A DNA stretch of 64,000 nucleotides from Bacteroidota bacterium (lineage in GTDB: Bacteria > Bacteroidota > Bacteroidia > Flavobacteriales > Weeksellaceae). The translations under genes and the position numbers were made by a program. This document shows, piece by piece, positions 7,688 through 16,317 of the stretch. Location of the stretch: positions 1 through 64,000 of the forward strand of contig JAFAGO010000013.1 in assembly GCA_023422635.1 (NCBI GenBank). The letters run 5' to 3'. Numbering within the stretch: position 1 is the stretch's first letter; each line of letters starts with the position of its first letter. The notes under the pieces are model-generated. The model ran no database searches. It was given only the letters and a program-made list of their open reading frames with translations, and was not told the DNA's origin.

Positions 7688-7843
7688 TCTAAATAGAATG
7701 AATTATACAAGCAATATGTAAACAAATACATCTTGCATACAAAGGTAACGTCAAATTGTATTCCAAAAATAAACTGATGCTATTAAAATTTGTTAAATGT
7801 TCAATACTCGTTTTTGTAGTGAAGGTGGATTTCAAAAATTCTT

Positions 7844-7851
7844 TATCTTTG
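7844..7851 (+). promoter_or_regulatory. Putative -7 element TATCTTTG abutting the lptB start
   Basis: A TAnnTTTG match only 5 nt before the ATG at 7857. If it works as in other Bacteroidota, transcription would start at or within a few bases of the start codon, giving a leaderless message. Confidence 0.5.
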
Positions 7852-7856
7852 CTGTT

Positions 7857-8918
7857 ATGATTTTGCGCGGTGAAAATTTAATTAAAGAATACGGTCCTAA
7901 AAAGGTTGTAAAAGGCGTTTCCGTAGAAGTTTCTCAAGGAGAAATTGTTGGACTTTTAGGCCCAAATGGAGCTGGTAAAACCACAACTTTTTATATGATT
8001 GTGGGGCTGGTAAAACCAACTTCGGGAAAAATTTTTCTGGACAATAAACAAATTACCACCGACGCCATGTACCGTCGAGCAAAAAATGGTATAGGATACC
8101 TTGCGCAAGAAGCTTCTGTTTTTAGGAAATTGAGCGTTGAAGAAAATATCAAAGGTGTACTCGAGCTCACCAAACTTTCCAAGCGTGAGCAACAAATGAA
8201 ATGCGACGAACTTATTGAAGAATTTTCGCTTGAGCATGTACGTAAAAATCGCGGAGATTTGCTTTCAGGAGGTGAAAGAAGAAGAACCGAAATTGCAAGA
8301 TGTTTGGCAACAAGTCCAAATTTTATTCTGTTAGATGAACCTTTTGCTGGTGTTGACCCGATTGCGGTGGAAGACATCCAAAAAATTGTACGCAGCTTGG
8401 TCGACAAAAACATTGGAATTTTAATTACAGACCATAACGTTCAACAGACCTTAGCCATTACGCATAAAACCTATATTATGTTCGAAGGAAAAATCTTGAA
8501 AGAAGGTTATCCTCAAGATTTGGCCAACGATCCTCAAGTTCGAGAAGCGTATCTTGGTGAAAACTTCGTTTATCAGGATATTTTGAACAAACCCAAGAAA
8601 AAAGCGTACGCGTATAATATTTGGGGAGGCAACTTCGATTCTAAAAATCAATTTCAAGATTTTGTTGATGGCGAATTTTCAAATATCGAAAACCTTCGCA
8701 TGTTTTATGGTTTTGAAGACATCAGCTTTGCCTCACTTGCCAATTCCGAAATTGAACATATTTTTAATGAAGTTGTTGACAAAAACGCGCATAATTCGTT
8801 TGTATTTCAACGTAAAGAAATCGACTCACAGTACACCAAAGAAATCGCACAACAAGAATCTTCCCAAAAAGATTTTCCTGAACTTCAATATCTCACAAGC
8901 GTCGTTATAGAAGCATAA
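7857..8918 (+). CDS. lptB: LPS export ABC transporter ATPase LptB with a long C-terminal extension
   Basis: 353 residues. LptB drives the LptFGC machine that lifts lipopolysaccharide from the inner membrane. Walker A is GPNGAGKTTT (35-44), the Q-loop is YLAQEAS, the signature is LSGGERRR (136-143) and Walker B is FILLDEPFAGVD (156-167), with the His switch in TDHNV. The core ends at the usual AYLGENF (231-237). About 112 further residues follow that are not part of standard LptB (about 240 residues). They are acidic/aromatic with no membrane helix and no motif I recognise. I chose ATG 7857 because it begins the conserved LRGENLIKEYG and sits 5 nt after a promoter element; an upstream in-frame ATG at 7797 would add 20 unrelated residues. 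Confidence 0.92.
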   Translation: MILRGENLIKEYGPKKVVKGVSVEVSQGEIVGLLGPNGAGKTTTFYMIVGLVKPTSGKIFLDNKQITTDAMYRRAKNGIGYLAQEASVFRKLSVEENIKGVLELTKLSKREQQMKCDELIEEFSLEHVRKNRGDLLSGGERRRTEIARCLATSPNFILLDEPFAGVDPIAVEDIQKIVRSLVDKNIGILITDHNVQQTLAITHKTYIMFEGKILKEGYPQDLANDPQVREAYLGENFVYQDILNKPKKKAYAYNIWGGNFDSKNQFQDFVDGEFSNIENLRMFYGFEDISFASLANSEIEHIFNEVVDKNAHNSFVFQRKEIDSQYTKEIAQQESSQKDFPELQYLTSVVIEA

Positions 8919-9092
8919 TGCAACGAAAATATTTTTAGATTCTAATTATTTTAGCCTTGTTGAGAATGAGGACAAATTCTTCATTTTAAATTCTACACAA
9001 AGGTTCTACTAACGTTTGGAAAGCAAAAAAAGACGCGATACAAAACCTATTTTCAGAAAAGAAATTCTTCTTAAAAAGAGTAAAACCACTTC

Positions 9093-9121
9093 AAAACGAT
9101 TTTTCCTACAATCGTTTTTTT
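9093..9121 (+). terminator. Intrinsic terminator downstream of lptB
   Basis: Inverted repeat AAAACGAT / ATCGTTTT with a 10-nt loop and a T tail. It lies 175 bp after the lptB stop, inside the 266-bp gap before the ABC exporter. The rest of that gap holds no convincing gene; an ORF at 9016-9204 crosses this hairpin. Confidence 0.65.
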
Positions 9122-9184
9122 ACGCTTGTTTTATTGCAGATTTAACAAAGATTAGGTTAATTTACAATCTACAAATTTTTGGAA

Positions 9185-10996
9185 ATGGCAAAAGCATTCA
9201 ATAAAACCGTAACACTAATAGGGATTTACAGACAACTCCAACCCTTTATCAAACCTTATCGGTTGATGATTTTTGGAACATTGATCCTCACTTTTCTTGG
9301 CGCAATCGCAGCGCAAGTAAATGCGGTCGTTTTGAAATTTACAGTTGACGAAGTTGAAAAACTGACGAAACTCGCACATCCAATGAAGGAAGGAATCCAC
9401 GTGCTTCTCATTATTTCCGCCATTTTGTTAGGAAAAGAAATCGCAAATATCTTCATTAATTTTGGACAGAAGTTTTATGGCGAAAAAATCCGAATTTCCA
9501 TTAGTTCCGAATTGGCTCAAAAAGCCATTGACAAAATTTTGACCTACCGAATTGCCTATTTTTCCGACGAAAATCACGAATCTGGAAAACTTCAAACCCG
9601 AATTGATCGCGGAATTGAAAGTTTAACCAAACTCGTGCAGAATTTCTTTATCGATATTTTACCTATGTTTTCGAATGCCATTATTGCATTGGTAATCATG
9701 TATATGCAAAACGTATACGTAGGATTGGTGGCAACTGTTATTGTCCCAATTTATTTTTGGGTAACTGCACTTCAAGCAAAAAAATTAAGTGGCGTTCGCA
9801 GAAAATTACGCAATCAACGTGAGCAAAAAACTTCCGGATTACTTAACCTCATCAACTCAATTATGGTGATTAAAAGTTTTGTCCGCGAAAAGTTTGAAGG
9901 AAAAAAACAATACGATCTTCAAATGCAATTAATGGAAAGCCAGCTTTACACCCGAAAAAATAGTTTTATTTATGACGGTTTAAAAACATTTATCGAACAA
10001 ATTGGCGTTGTACTGATTATTCTGTTAACCGTTTATTTGGTTTTGGATCAACAAATGACAATTGGTGCAATCATGCTGCACATCATGCTTTTCAGCAATG
10101 TATCTTCGCCAATTCGGCAATTGCATAGAATTTATGATGATATGAATGAGGCGATGATTTATGCTGAAGGGTATTTTGAAATTCTAAATGCAGATGCAGA
10201 AACGGAACCCAATGGAACTTTTAAAGAAAGAGAAGTAAAAGGAAATTTCGTACTCAATCACATTAACTTTACGTATCCAAACGGCACACAAGCGCTTCAT
10301 GATGTTTCAATGAATATTGAAGCAGGAAAAACCACGGCTTTGGTTGGACTTTCGGGTGCAGGAAAATCAACAATCATTAATCTTTTATGTAAATTTTACT
10401 TGCCAAATTCCGGTGAAATCCTTCTCGACAATCTCAATTTGAACGATTACGACAACGATTTTCTACGAAGCGATATTGGTTTGGTTCTACAAAAAAATCA
10501 CATTTTTAAAGGAAGCATCGAAGATAATATTCGATATGGAAAAATGAATGCGACGCACGAACAAATTGTAGATGCAGCCAAAAAAGCCTATCTCCACGAT
10601 CAAATTATGGAGCTTCCAGCAAATTATGAACACGATGCGACACAGCTTTCTGGCGGCCAACAACAGAGAATTGCAATCGCACGTTTGTTCCTCAAAAACC
10701 CACCGATAATTTTCTTAGACGAACCTACGGCAAGTTTAGACGCTATTGCAACGGAGCAAATCAAAAACTCATTAGATGCCATAAAAGAAGGCAGAACAGT
10801 CATCATTATATCGCATTCTTTATCTCAAATTTTAGATTCAGATAAAATATACGTAATGAAAAAAGGGCGCGCTGTGGAAAACGGAACCCATGATGAATTG
10901 ATTGATTTCGGCGGAACGTACAAAGAAATTTTCGATGCATCCGCCAGAAGTTTGAATTTGGATAAACTGGTAAAAACCTATCGCGACGAAGATTAA
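9185..10996 (+). CDS. ABC exporter, fused membrane and ATPase domains (MsbA-like)
   Basis: 603 residues. A six-helix exporter membrane domain covers about residues 20-320. It is followed by a nucleotide-binding domain with Walker A GLSGAGKST (about 388-396), signature LSGGQQQR (about 485) and Walker B IIFLDEPTASLD (about 508). It probably works as a homodimer that flips lipids or exports hydrophobic substrates. An in-frame TTG lies two codons upstream, but the ATG at 9185 is preferred. It follows lptB, so a role in LPS or lipid transport is possible, but the sequence does not prove a substrate. It is convergent with rsmD: the stops are only about 1 bp apart. Confidence 0.88.
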   Translation: MAKAFNKTVTLIGIYRQLQPFIKPYRLMIFGTLILTFLGAIAAQVNAVVLKFTVDEVEKLTKLAHPMKEGIHVLLIISAILLGKEIANIFINFGQKFYGEKIRISISSELAQKAIDKILTYRIAYFSDENHESGKLQTRIDRGIESLTKLVQNFFIDILPMFSNAIIALVIMYMQNVYVGLVATVIVPIYFWVTALQAKKLSGVRRKLRNQREQKTSGLLNLINSIMVIKSFVREKFEGKKQYDLQMQLMESQLYTRKNSFIYDGLKTFIEQIGVVLIILLTVYLVLDQQMTIGAIMLHIMLFSNVSSPIRQLHRIYDDMNEAMIYAEGYFEILNADAETEPNGTFKEREVKGNFVLNHINFTYPNGTQALHDVSMNIEAGKTTALVGLSGAGKSTIINLLCKFYLPNSGEILLDNLNLNDYDNDFLRSDIGLVLQKNHIFKGSIEDNIRYGKMNATHEQIVDAAKKAYLHDQIMELPANYEHDATQLSGGQQQRIAIARLFLKNPPIIFLDEPTASLDAIATEQIKNSLDAIKEGRTVIIISHSLSQILDSDKIYVMKKGRAVENGTHDELIDFGGTYKEIFDASARSLNLDKLVKTYRDED

Positions 10997-10997
10997 T

Positions 10998-11591
10998 TTA
11001 TTCTTTTATTTCGGAGATTTCTTCAGCGTTTTCATTCTGCAAAGGTTTAAAAAAGCTGAATGTAATGTTTCCGTATTTTCGAGAATCGGTTATTTGCGGA
11101 TGACTCAACTTCAATCGAGTTTGATGTTCAAGAATGAAAACGCCATTTTCTTTCAAATAATTGTTATTCAAAATTAAAGAGATTAATTCCTGATATTTTT
11201 TTTCATCGGTAATATCGAAAGGCGCATCGGCAAAAATAATTTCGAATTGTTTACGATTGCGATTTTTCTTCAACCATTCGTACACATCTCCACGTTGCAC
11301 ATTCAGCTGAAGTGCCATTTCCAAATCCGCCGCCGTGTTATGGATAAAAGCGGTATGCTTTGGGTTCATTTCGACAGATGTGATATCTTCGCAACCTCTG
11401 GAAGCAAATTCTAACGAAATAGAACCAATGCCAGCAAAAAGATCCAAAACAGAGCAAAATTCTAAATCGTAGCGATTTTCCAACATCGAAAAAAGCGCTT
11501 CTTTGGCAAAATCGGTGGTTGGGCGAACATCAAAATTTTTAGGAGCGGAAATTTTCTTGGCTTTCCATTTACCAGAAATAATTCGGAACAT
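10998..11591 (-). CDS. rsmD: 16S rRNA (guanine-966-N2)-methyltransferase RsmD
   Basis: 197 residues from the ATG at 11589-11591, which begins the conserved FRIISGKWKAKKI. It transfers methyl from S-adenosylmethionine to G966 of 16S rRNA. The RPTTDFAKEALF segment and SAM motif I VLDLFAGIGSIS are intact. Motif IV, normally (D/N)PP(Y/F), reads DAPF here (11217-11228). A longer frame upstream to 11639 adds residues unlike the family. It is followed upstream by the DUF3822 gene on the same strand, a pairing seen in other Flavobacteriia. Confidence 0.9.
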   Translation of the reverse strand: MFRIISGKWKAKKISAPKNFDVRPTTDFAKEALFSMLENRYDLEFCSVLDLFAGIGSISLEFASRGCEDITSVEMNPKHTAFIHNTAADLEMALQLNVQRGDVYEWLKKNRNRKQFEIIFADAPFDITDEKKYQELISLILNNNYLKENGVFILEHQTRLKLSHPQITDSRKYGNITFSFFKPLQNENAEEISEIKE

Positions 11592-11707
11592 GATAGGCAA
11601 TTGGTTGTTAAAATACGGTGATATAAATGTTGAATTCAACCTTTTTTAAAACAATGAAAATCAAATAAATTTCCATTTTAAAAAAAAAATCACTTGTATT
11701 TGTAGGT

Positions 11708-12421
11708 TTAATTGAGGATAAAATTTTCTTGTGGAATATTATCAAAAACAATTTTTAATTTTCGAACAAACTTTCTTAATTCAGATATAAATGTTTCATT
11801 TTCAGTAGTTTCTCCGTAAACAAAAAATTGAGTATCTTGAATACCAAAACCGATTTTGCTTAACGTAAACATGATGAAGTAAAGAAAATCTACTTCAGAA
11901 TTCATATCTAAATTATTGTACAAAATAACTTTTTTACGATCGAACGCAAAAAACTCGCATTGATAATGATACAGGTTAATATGAATTTCTTTATTGCCTC
12001 TTAACGAAATTGAATTGAGAAATTTTTCTCCAGAAAAGTTAAAATGCGCTGGTGCTTTTACATTTTTTATCTTTTTATAAAAATCTTTCGGAAAGGTATA
12101 ATAAAACTGAACTGCAAATTTTTTGTTAACAGAAAGCATTAACTCTTCACTCGATTCGTCCACATTTGCATTATACGAAATCAGCTGATATCCCGACTCA
12201 TGATCCGAAAAACCTTCTGGCATTAACGTAAAATGATTCAGCGCCGAAACAACAGATATACTGGCAAAATCCTTTTGAAGAATGGCATCAAGACAATTGG
12301 AAATATCAACATCCGGATGTTCTTCAGTACGGAAATACGCATTTTCTTCCAATACATTTCTGCCTTTTGAAATCTGATATTGCAAACCGTCTTTGGTAAA
12401 AAGTAATTGAAGTTTCTTCAT
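11708..12421 (-). CDS. DUF3822 family protein
   Basis: 237 residues from the ATG at 12421 (KKLQLLFTKDG...); a start five codons earlier is less likely. The protein has no signal peptide or membrane helix. It shows the duplicated actin/RNase H-like strand pattern of DUF3822, for example KEIHINLYHYQCEFFAFDRKKV and the C-terminal FFVYGETTENE. The family is limited to Bacteroidota and commonly lies beside rsmD. Function is unknown; the fold resemblance to a sugar-kinase/actin-type ATPase is weak. A TACATTTG promoter-like element lies 12 nt upstream. Confidence 0.8.
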   Translation of the reverse strand: MKKLQLLFTKDGLQYQISKGRNVLEENAYFRTEEHPDVDISNCLDAILQKDFASISVVSALNHFTLMPEGFSDHESGYQLISYNANVDESSEELMLSVNKKFAVQFYYTFPKDFYKKIKNVKAPAHFNFSGEKFLNSISLRGNKEIHINLYHYQCEFFAFDRKKVILYNNLDMNSEVDFLYFIMFTLSKIGFGIQDTQFFVYGETTENETFISELRKFVRKLKIVFDNIPQENFILN

Positions 12422-12433
12422 AATAAACTGTTG

Positions 12434-12441
12434 CAAATGTA
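12434..12441 (-). promoter_or_regulatory. Putative -7 element TACATTTG of the DUF3822 gene
   Basis: A TAnnTTTG match on the minus strand, 12 nt before the chosen ATG. It supports the shorter start. Confidence 0.45.
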
Positions 12442-12508
12442 CGGAAAAACCGCTAAATTCTATTTCACAAACTTGCAGCGCTACAAATTACAAGTGTAAA
12501 CTTGAAAG

Positions 12509-13003
12509 TTATCGAAAATTAACCAACACAGATGCCGAACTGTGGTAAAAAAACTCATGATCCTCAAATTCTAAATTCACTTGATTTCGTAAAACATCTA
12601 CCACCATTTTTTGTAGAACGCCGTCGCCAATTCCGTGAATGATTTCTAATTTTTTGATTCTATTTTTTCTGCAAAATTCTAAAGTGGTAATGAGTTTTTC
12701 TTTCTGCAAAAAAAGTCTTTCGAAGGAACTGTAATCCGCAGGATGATCCACCAATTGCTCAAAATGAAGATCTAAAACAAAAGGTTGATTTTTGTTCTTT
12801 TTAGAACTATTTTTACGAGAAACCTCCTCTTTTTCAACTTTTATATCATCATAAAAATCTGCATTTCGCAGCACCAATTTTTCTTTTGGATACTGATGTG
12901 TAAATCCAAATTCATCTTTAAAAACCACCACATTTCCGTGAACAGAGGTTATTGTTCCTTCTAAATTTTCGTCAATCACTGAAACTTTATCGTTTATTTT
13001 CAT
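12509..13003 (-). CDS. Smr/MutS2-type domain protein
   Basis: 164 residues. An N-terminal SH3-like strand region (about 1-45, with VSVIDENLEGTITSVHGNVV) is followed by a Lys/Ser-rich linker. A C-terminal Smr domain (about 75-164) has VLDLHFEQL (the DLH motif) and the glycine-rich loop IIHGIGDGVL, both typical of Smr nicking endonucleases. It lacks the MutS ATPase core, so it is a stand-alone Smr protein. Smr domains can cleave branched DNA or RNA in ribosome-collision rescue; which applies here is unknown. It is transcribed in the same direction as DUF3822 and rsmD. Confidence 0.82.
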   Translation of the reverse strand: MKINDKVSVIDENLEGTITSVHGNVVVFKDEFGFTHQYPKEKLVLRNADFYDDIKVEKEEVSRKNSSKKNKNQPFVLDLHFEQLVDHPADYSSFERLFLQKEKLITTLEFCRKNRIKKLEIIHGIGDGVLQKMVVDVLRNQVNLEFEDHEFFYHSSASVLVNFR

Positions 13004-13054
13004 TGGATTATCTACTTGAAAAGTTGTGTTTTTAATTAGGATTTTAGATTACAA

Positions 13055-13549
13055 TTATTTTACACCTAATTCGATAACTTCTAAATCTTTAATTTCTTTG
13101 CCATCAATTACAAAACGCAGCATTGTCCGCATTTTATGCCAACCAACTTTGCCACAAGCGCCAGGATTTAGGTGAAGCAATTCGTGTTTTTGATCGTACA
13201 TCACTTTTAGAATGTGCGAATGTCCCGAGATAAAAAGATTAGGTAATCTCTCTTGAATTTCTTTTCTCGCAATTGGCGTGTATTTCCCTGGATATCCACC
13301 AATATGAAGCATCACAACTTCTACTTCTTCGCAAAAAAAACGGTTAACTTCCGGAAATTCGGTTCGAATTTTTGCATCATCAATATTTCCATAAACGCCT
13401 TTCAAAGGTTTAATTTTTTCAAGAGTTTCAATTACCTTCATATCGCCAAAATCGCCGGCGTGCCAAATTTCATCTGCCTGCTTCGCATAATCAAGAATTC
13501 TATCGTCTAAATACGAGTGCGTGTCGGAAAGTAAAAGTATCTTAGTCAA
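13055..13549 (-). CDS. YfcE/MJ0936-type metallophosphoesterase
   Basis: 164 residues. A calcineurin-like phosphodiesterase with the metal-binding motifs LSDTHSYLDD (DxH, near residue 8), WHAGDFGD (GD), VYGNIDD (GNxD) and the later SGHSHILK (GHSH). It likely hydrolyses small phosphodiesters, as YfcE does. The start appears to be TTG at 13547-13549, immediately before TKILLLSDTH: there is no ATG nearby, and the longer frame to 13666 runs through truA with no family resemblance. It is divergent from truA, with the two non-ATG starts only 33 bp apart. Confidence 0.88.
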   Translation of the reverse strand: MTKILLLSDTHSYLDDRILDYAKQADEIWHAGDFGDMKVIETLEKIKPLKGVYGNIDDAKIRTEFPEVNRFFCEEVEVVMLHIGGYPGKYTPIARKEIQERLPNLFISGHSHILKVMYDQKHELLHLNPGACGKVGWHKMRTMLRFVIDGKEIKDLEVIELGVK

Positions 13550-13555
13550 AAGTTG

Positions 13556-13577
13556 TATTTTTGTAGCTGCAAATTTA
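13556..13577. promoter_or_regulatory. Nested divergent promoter elements of truA and the phosphodiesterase
   Basis: TATTTTTG (13556-13563, plus strand) faces truA, and TAAATTTG (13570-13577, minus strand) faces the metallophosphoesterase. Each ends about 19-20 nt before its TTG start. The elements cross, so the transcripts would diverge from overlapping promoters. No clear -33 TTG was seen for either. Confidence 0.4.
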
Positions 13578-13582
13578 GCAAA

Positions 13583-14344
13583 TTGAGATACTTCATCGAA
13601 TTTTCTTACAACGGAAAAAATTATTTTGGTTACCAAATTCAACCAAGGGAAAATTCCGTTCAACAAGAACTGGAAAAAGCGTTAACGACTCTTCTGCGCG
13701 AAAAAATAAAAATTACAGGCGCTGGAAGAACCGATACGGGCGTGCATGCCAAAAAGATGTTTGCGCATTTTAATACTCAACAGAATTTAAGTGATCATTT
13801 GGTGTATCGCTTAAATAGTTTTCTGCCTCCGGATATTGCGGTAAAAAGCGTTTTTCTTGTAGCAGATGATCTTCACGCACGATTTGATGCCACTTTTAGA
13901 ACCTACGAATATTACATTTCTGTGCATAAAAATCCTTTTACACAAGATTTTTCGTGGCAAATGAAAAAGCCAAATCTCGATATTGCAAAGATGAATGAAG
14001 CGTGTAAAATATTATTTGAATATGAGAATTTTGGAAGTTTTGCAAAAGTTGGTGCCGATAACAAAACAAATTTATGCACAATTTATCGAGCAGATTGGCA
14101 ACATGATGAAAACGGATTAAAGTTTACCATTTCTGCCAATCGATTTCTTCGTAATATGGTTCGTGCGATTGTAGGAACGATGGTTGAAATTGGCAGCGGA
14201 AAAATTGAAGCCGAAGATTTGAGAAAAATAATTGAACAGCAAAACAGAAGTTCAGCAGGAAGTTCAGCACCAGCGCAAGGCCTTTTTTTGGTGGATGTGG
14301 GATATCCTCAGGAGAGTTTGAAATATAAAAACACGGAAAGCTGA
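13583..14344 (+). CDS. truA: tRNA pseudouridine synthase A
   Basis: 253 residues. It converts U38-U40 of tRNA anticodon stems to pseudouridine. The catalytic aspartate lies in GAGRTDTGVHA (about residue 50). RFLRNMVRAIVGTMVEIGSGK near the C-terminus is the other conserved block, along with the ARFDATFRTYEYYI segment. The start is TTG at 13583, which gives (M)RYFIEFSYNG, the normal TruA beginning; ten more upstream codons are open but unrelated and there is no ATG. Length is normal. Confidence 0.95.
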   Translation: MRYFIEFSYNGKNYFGYQIQPRENSVQQELEKALTTLLREKIKITGAGRTDTGVHAKKMFAHFNTQQNLSDHLVYRLNSFLPPDIAVKSVFLVADDLHARFDATFRTYEYYISVHKNPFTQDFSWQMKKPNLDIAKMNEACKILFEYENFGSFAKVGADNKTNLCTIYRADWQHDENGLKFTISANRFLRNMVRAIVGTMVEIGSGKIEAEDLRKIIEQQNRSSAGSSAPAQGLFLVDVGYPQESLKYKNTES

Positions 14345-14535
14345 TTGCAAAAAAAACAAGAATCAATTCAATAGTGAAAACATCAGTCTTTTTATTGAGC
14401 TGTCAATGATTTACATTTCAATTAGGCGTTTTCAACACGAATTAAAAGTAAAAATTTAGAAAAAGAATTTTAGAAAACATTCGTCTTCAATGAAGATAGA
14501 GCATTTTAAAATTCCACTTTCAACACAATAAAAAA

Positions 14536-16278
14536 ATGAGCAAAAAAAAAGATACTTGGAGCATTATTAAGAGATTGTTTACAATCGGAATGAAATTTCG
14601 TGGCTGGTTTATCGGTGCGCTACTCGTTTCGATTATTCTTTCGGTGATTTCAACGTATCGCCCTTATCTTTCGATGCAAATCGTGGATAACGACATCATC
14701 AAACTTCGCGATAAATCGTTGATGGTGAAGCATATTTACATTTTTGTTGCTTTAATTTTTGCCGAAAGTATACTGAATTTTTTCTTGGTGTATTTTTCTA
14801 ATTTTATTTCGCAAAATGTTATTCGTGATATTCGCGAACGCCTTTATAACAAACTCATTTATTTTAAAACTTCTTTTTTCGATAAAACACCAATCGGACA
14901 ATTGGTGACGCGCGCTGTTGGCGATGTAGAAACCATAGCAACCGTGTATACCGACGGATTTTTAATGGTTTTCGGGGATGTTCTTCGGATTATATTTGTG
15001 TTGTTTATGATGTTTCAAGTGAATGTACATTTAAGTTATATTTCACTTGCTATTCTACCTTTGATGGTAATTATAACGCGATTTTTTCAGAAACGTTTAA
15101 AAAAAGCATTTGGAGACGAAAGAAGTTGGACCGCCATTCAAAATTCATTTGTTCAGGAACGTTTGGCAGGAATGCCCATAATTCAAGTTTTCGATCGTCA
15201 GGAAGCGGAGTTTAAAAAGTTCGATGAAATCAACATTAAACTAAAAGCGGCACTTTTGAAAACGGTTTTCATATTTTCACTGTTTTTCCCCGTTGTCGAA
15301 CTAATTTCATCACTTTTCATTGGTTTCATCTTGTTTTACGGAGGTTATATCACCATTACGGCGGGTGAAGTAATTGCTTTTATTCAATATATTTCGATGT
15401 TGATTCGTCCTTTACGTCAAATAGCCGATCGTTTCAATAATATTCAACGTGGAATTGTTGGTGCAGAACGAGTTTTAGGCGTTATGGATGAAGATTTCGC
15501 GATGCCGAACAACGGAAAAGTGATTAAACATGAATTCCGTGGAAAAATCGAATTTAAAAAAGTTCACTTTTCATACGACGAAAAACAAGAAGTTTTAAAG
15601 GGCGTTTCATTTTTAGTGAATCCTGGAGAAACTGTAGCGATTGTAGGTGCAACAGGCGCTGGAAAATCAACCATCATTAGTTTAATCACCCGTTTATACG
15701 ACATTAATTCTGGAAAAATTTTAATTGATGATGTAGATTTGAAAGACTATGAATTGTACAATTTACGAAGCCACATTGGTGTTGTTTTACAAGATGTTTT
15801 TCTGTTCCACGGAAGCATTTACGAAAACCTTGCATTTGGTGACGAAACCATTACTTTAGACAAAATAAAGAAAGCGGCAAAAGAAATTGGGGTAGACGAT
15901 TTTATTGAGAAACTTCCAGGAAATTACGATTTTATGGTAAGCGAAAGAGGAAGTTCCATTTCCTTGGGACAAAGACAGCTTCTCTCTTTTCTACGTGCGT
16001 ACCTATCCGATCCTAAAATTCTTATTTTGGATGAAGCAACTTCTTCCATCGACAACGAAAGCGAAAAGCTCATTCAAAAAGCAACCGAAAAAATTACACG
16101 CAATCGAACTGCAATTGTAATTGCACACCGACTTTCCACTATTGAAAAGGCCGATAAAATAATTGTAATGGAACATGGAAAAATCGTGGAAGAAGGCAAG
16201 CACAATGATCTTCTTAACCAAAATGGCTATTATGCAACCTTGTACAAAGCCCAACTTAAACACGAAAATTTCGATTGA
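14536..16278 (+). CDS. ABC exporter with degenerate signature motif (MdlB-like)
   Basis: 580 residues: a six-helix membrane domain (about 15-310) and an ATPase domain. Walker A is GATGAGKST (about 370-377) and Walker B is KILILDEATSSID (about 495). The signature, normally LSGGQ, reads ISLGQRQLLSF (about 475), a variation also seen in MdlB-type subunits (SVGQKQ). Such subunits often pair with a second half-transporter; the nearest candidate is the exporter at 9185-10996, but they are not adjacent and pairing is speculative. The substrate is unknown. It is convergent with the beta-barrel gene at 16318. Confidence 0.87.
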   Translation: MSKKKDTWSIIKRLFTIGMKFRGWFIGALLVSIILSVISTYRPYLSMQIVDNDIIKLRDKSLMVKHIYIFVALIFAESILNFFLVYFSNFISQNVIRDIRERLYNKLIYFKTSFFDKTPIGQLVTRAVGDVETIATVYTDGFLMVFGDVLRIIFVLFMMFQVNVHLSYISLAILPLMVIITRFFQKRLKKAFGDERSWTAIQNSFVQERLAGMPIIQVFDRQEAEFKKFDEINIKLKAALLKTVFIFSLFFPVVELISSLFIGFILFYGGYITITAGEVIAFIQYISMLIRPLRQIADRFNNIQRGIVGAERVLGVMDEDFAMPNNGKVIKHEFRGKIEFKKVHFSYDEKQEVLKGVSFLVNPGETVAIVGATGAGKSTIISLITRLYDINSGKILIDDVDLKDYELYNLRSHIGVVLQDVFLFHGSIYENLAFGDETITLDKIKKAAKEIGVDDFIEKLPGNYDFMVSERGSSISLGQRQLLSFLRAYLSDPKILILDEATSSIDNESEKLIQKATEKITRNRTAIVIAHRLSTIEKADKIIVMEHGKIVEEGKHNDLLNQNGYYATLYKAQLKHENFD

Positions 16279-16288
16279 GATTTATAAA

Positions 16289-16311
16289 TGGACATCCACA
16301 AGAGATGTCCA
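16289..16311. terminator. Hairpin between convergent genes, weak terminator
   Basis: A perfect 8-bp inverted repeat TGGACATC / GATGTCCA with a 7-nt loop, between the ABC exporter and the beta-barrel gene. T-runs are short on both strands, so it is a weaker candidate than the others. Confidence 0.5.
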
Positions 16312-16317
16312 TTCCTA

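Noticed and set aside
7797..7856. Longer LptB start
   Set aside because: Adds 20 residues unlike LptB and spans the promoter-like TATCTTTG.
9016..9204. Open frame of 62 codons between lptB and the exporter
   Set aside because: It runs across the lptB terminator hairpin into the next gene, has Lys-rich low-complexity content and no promoter-like element.
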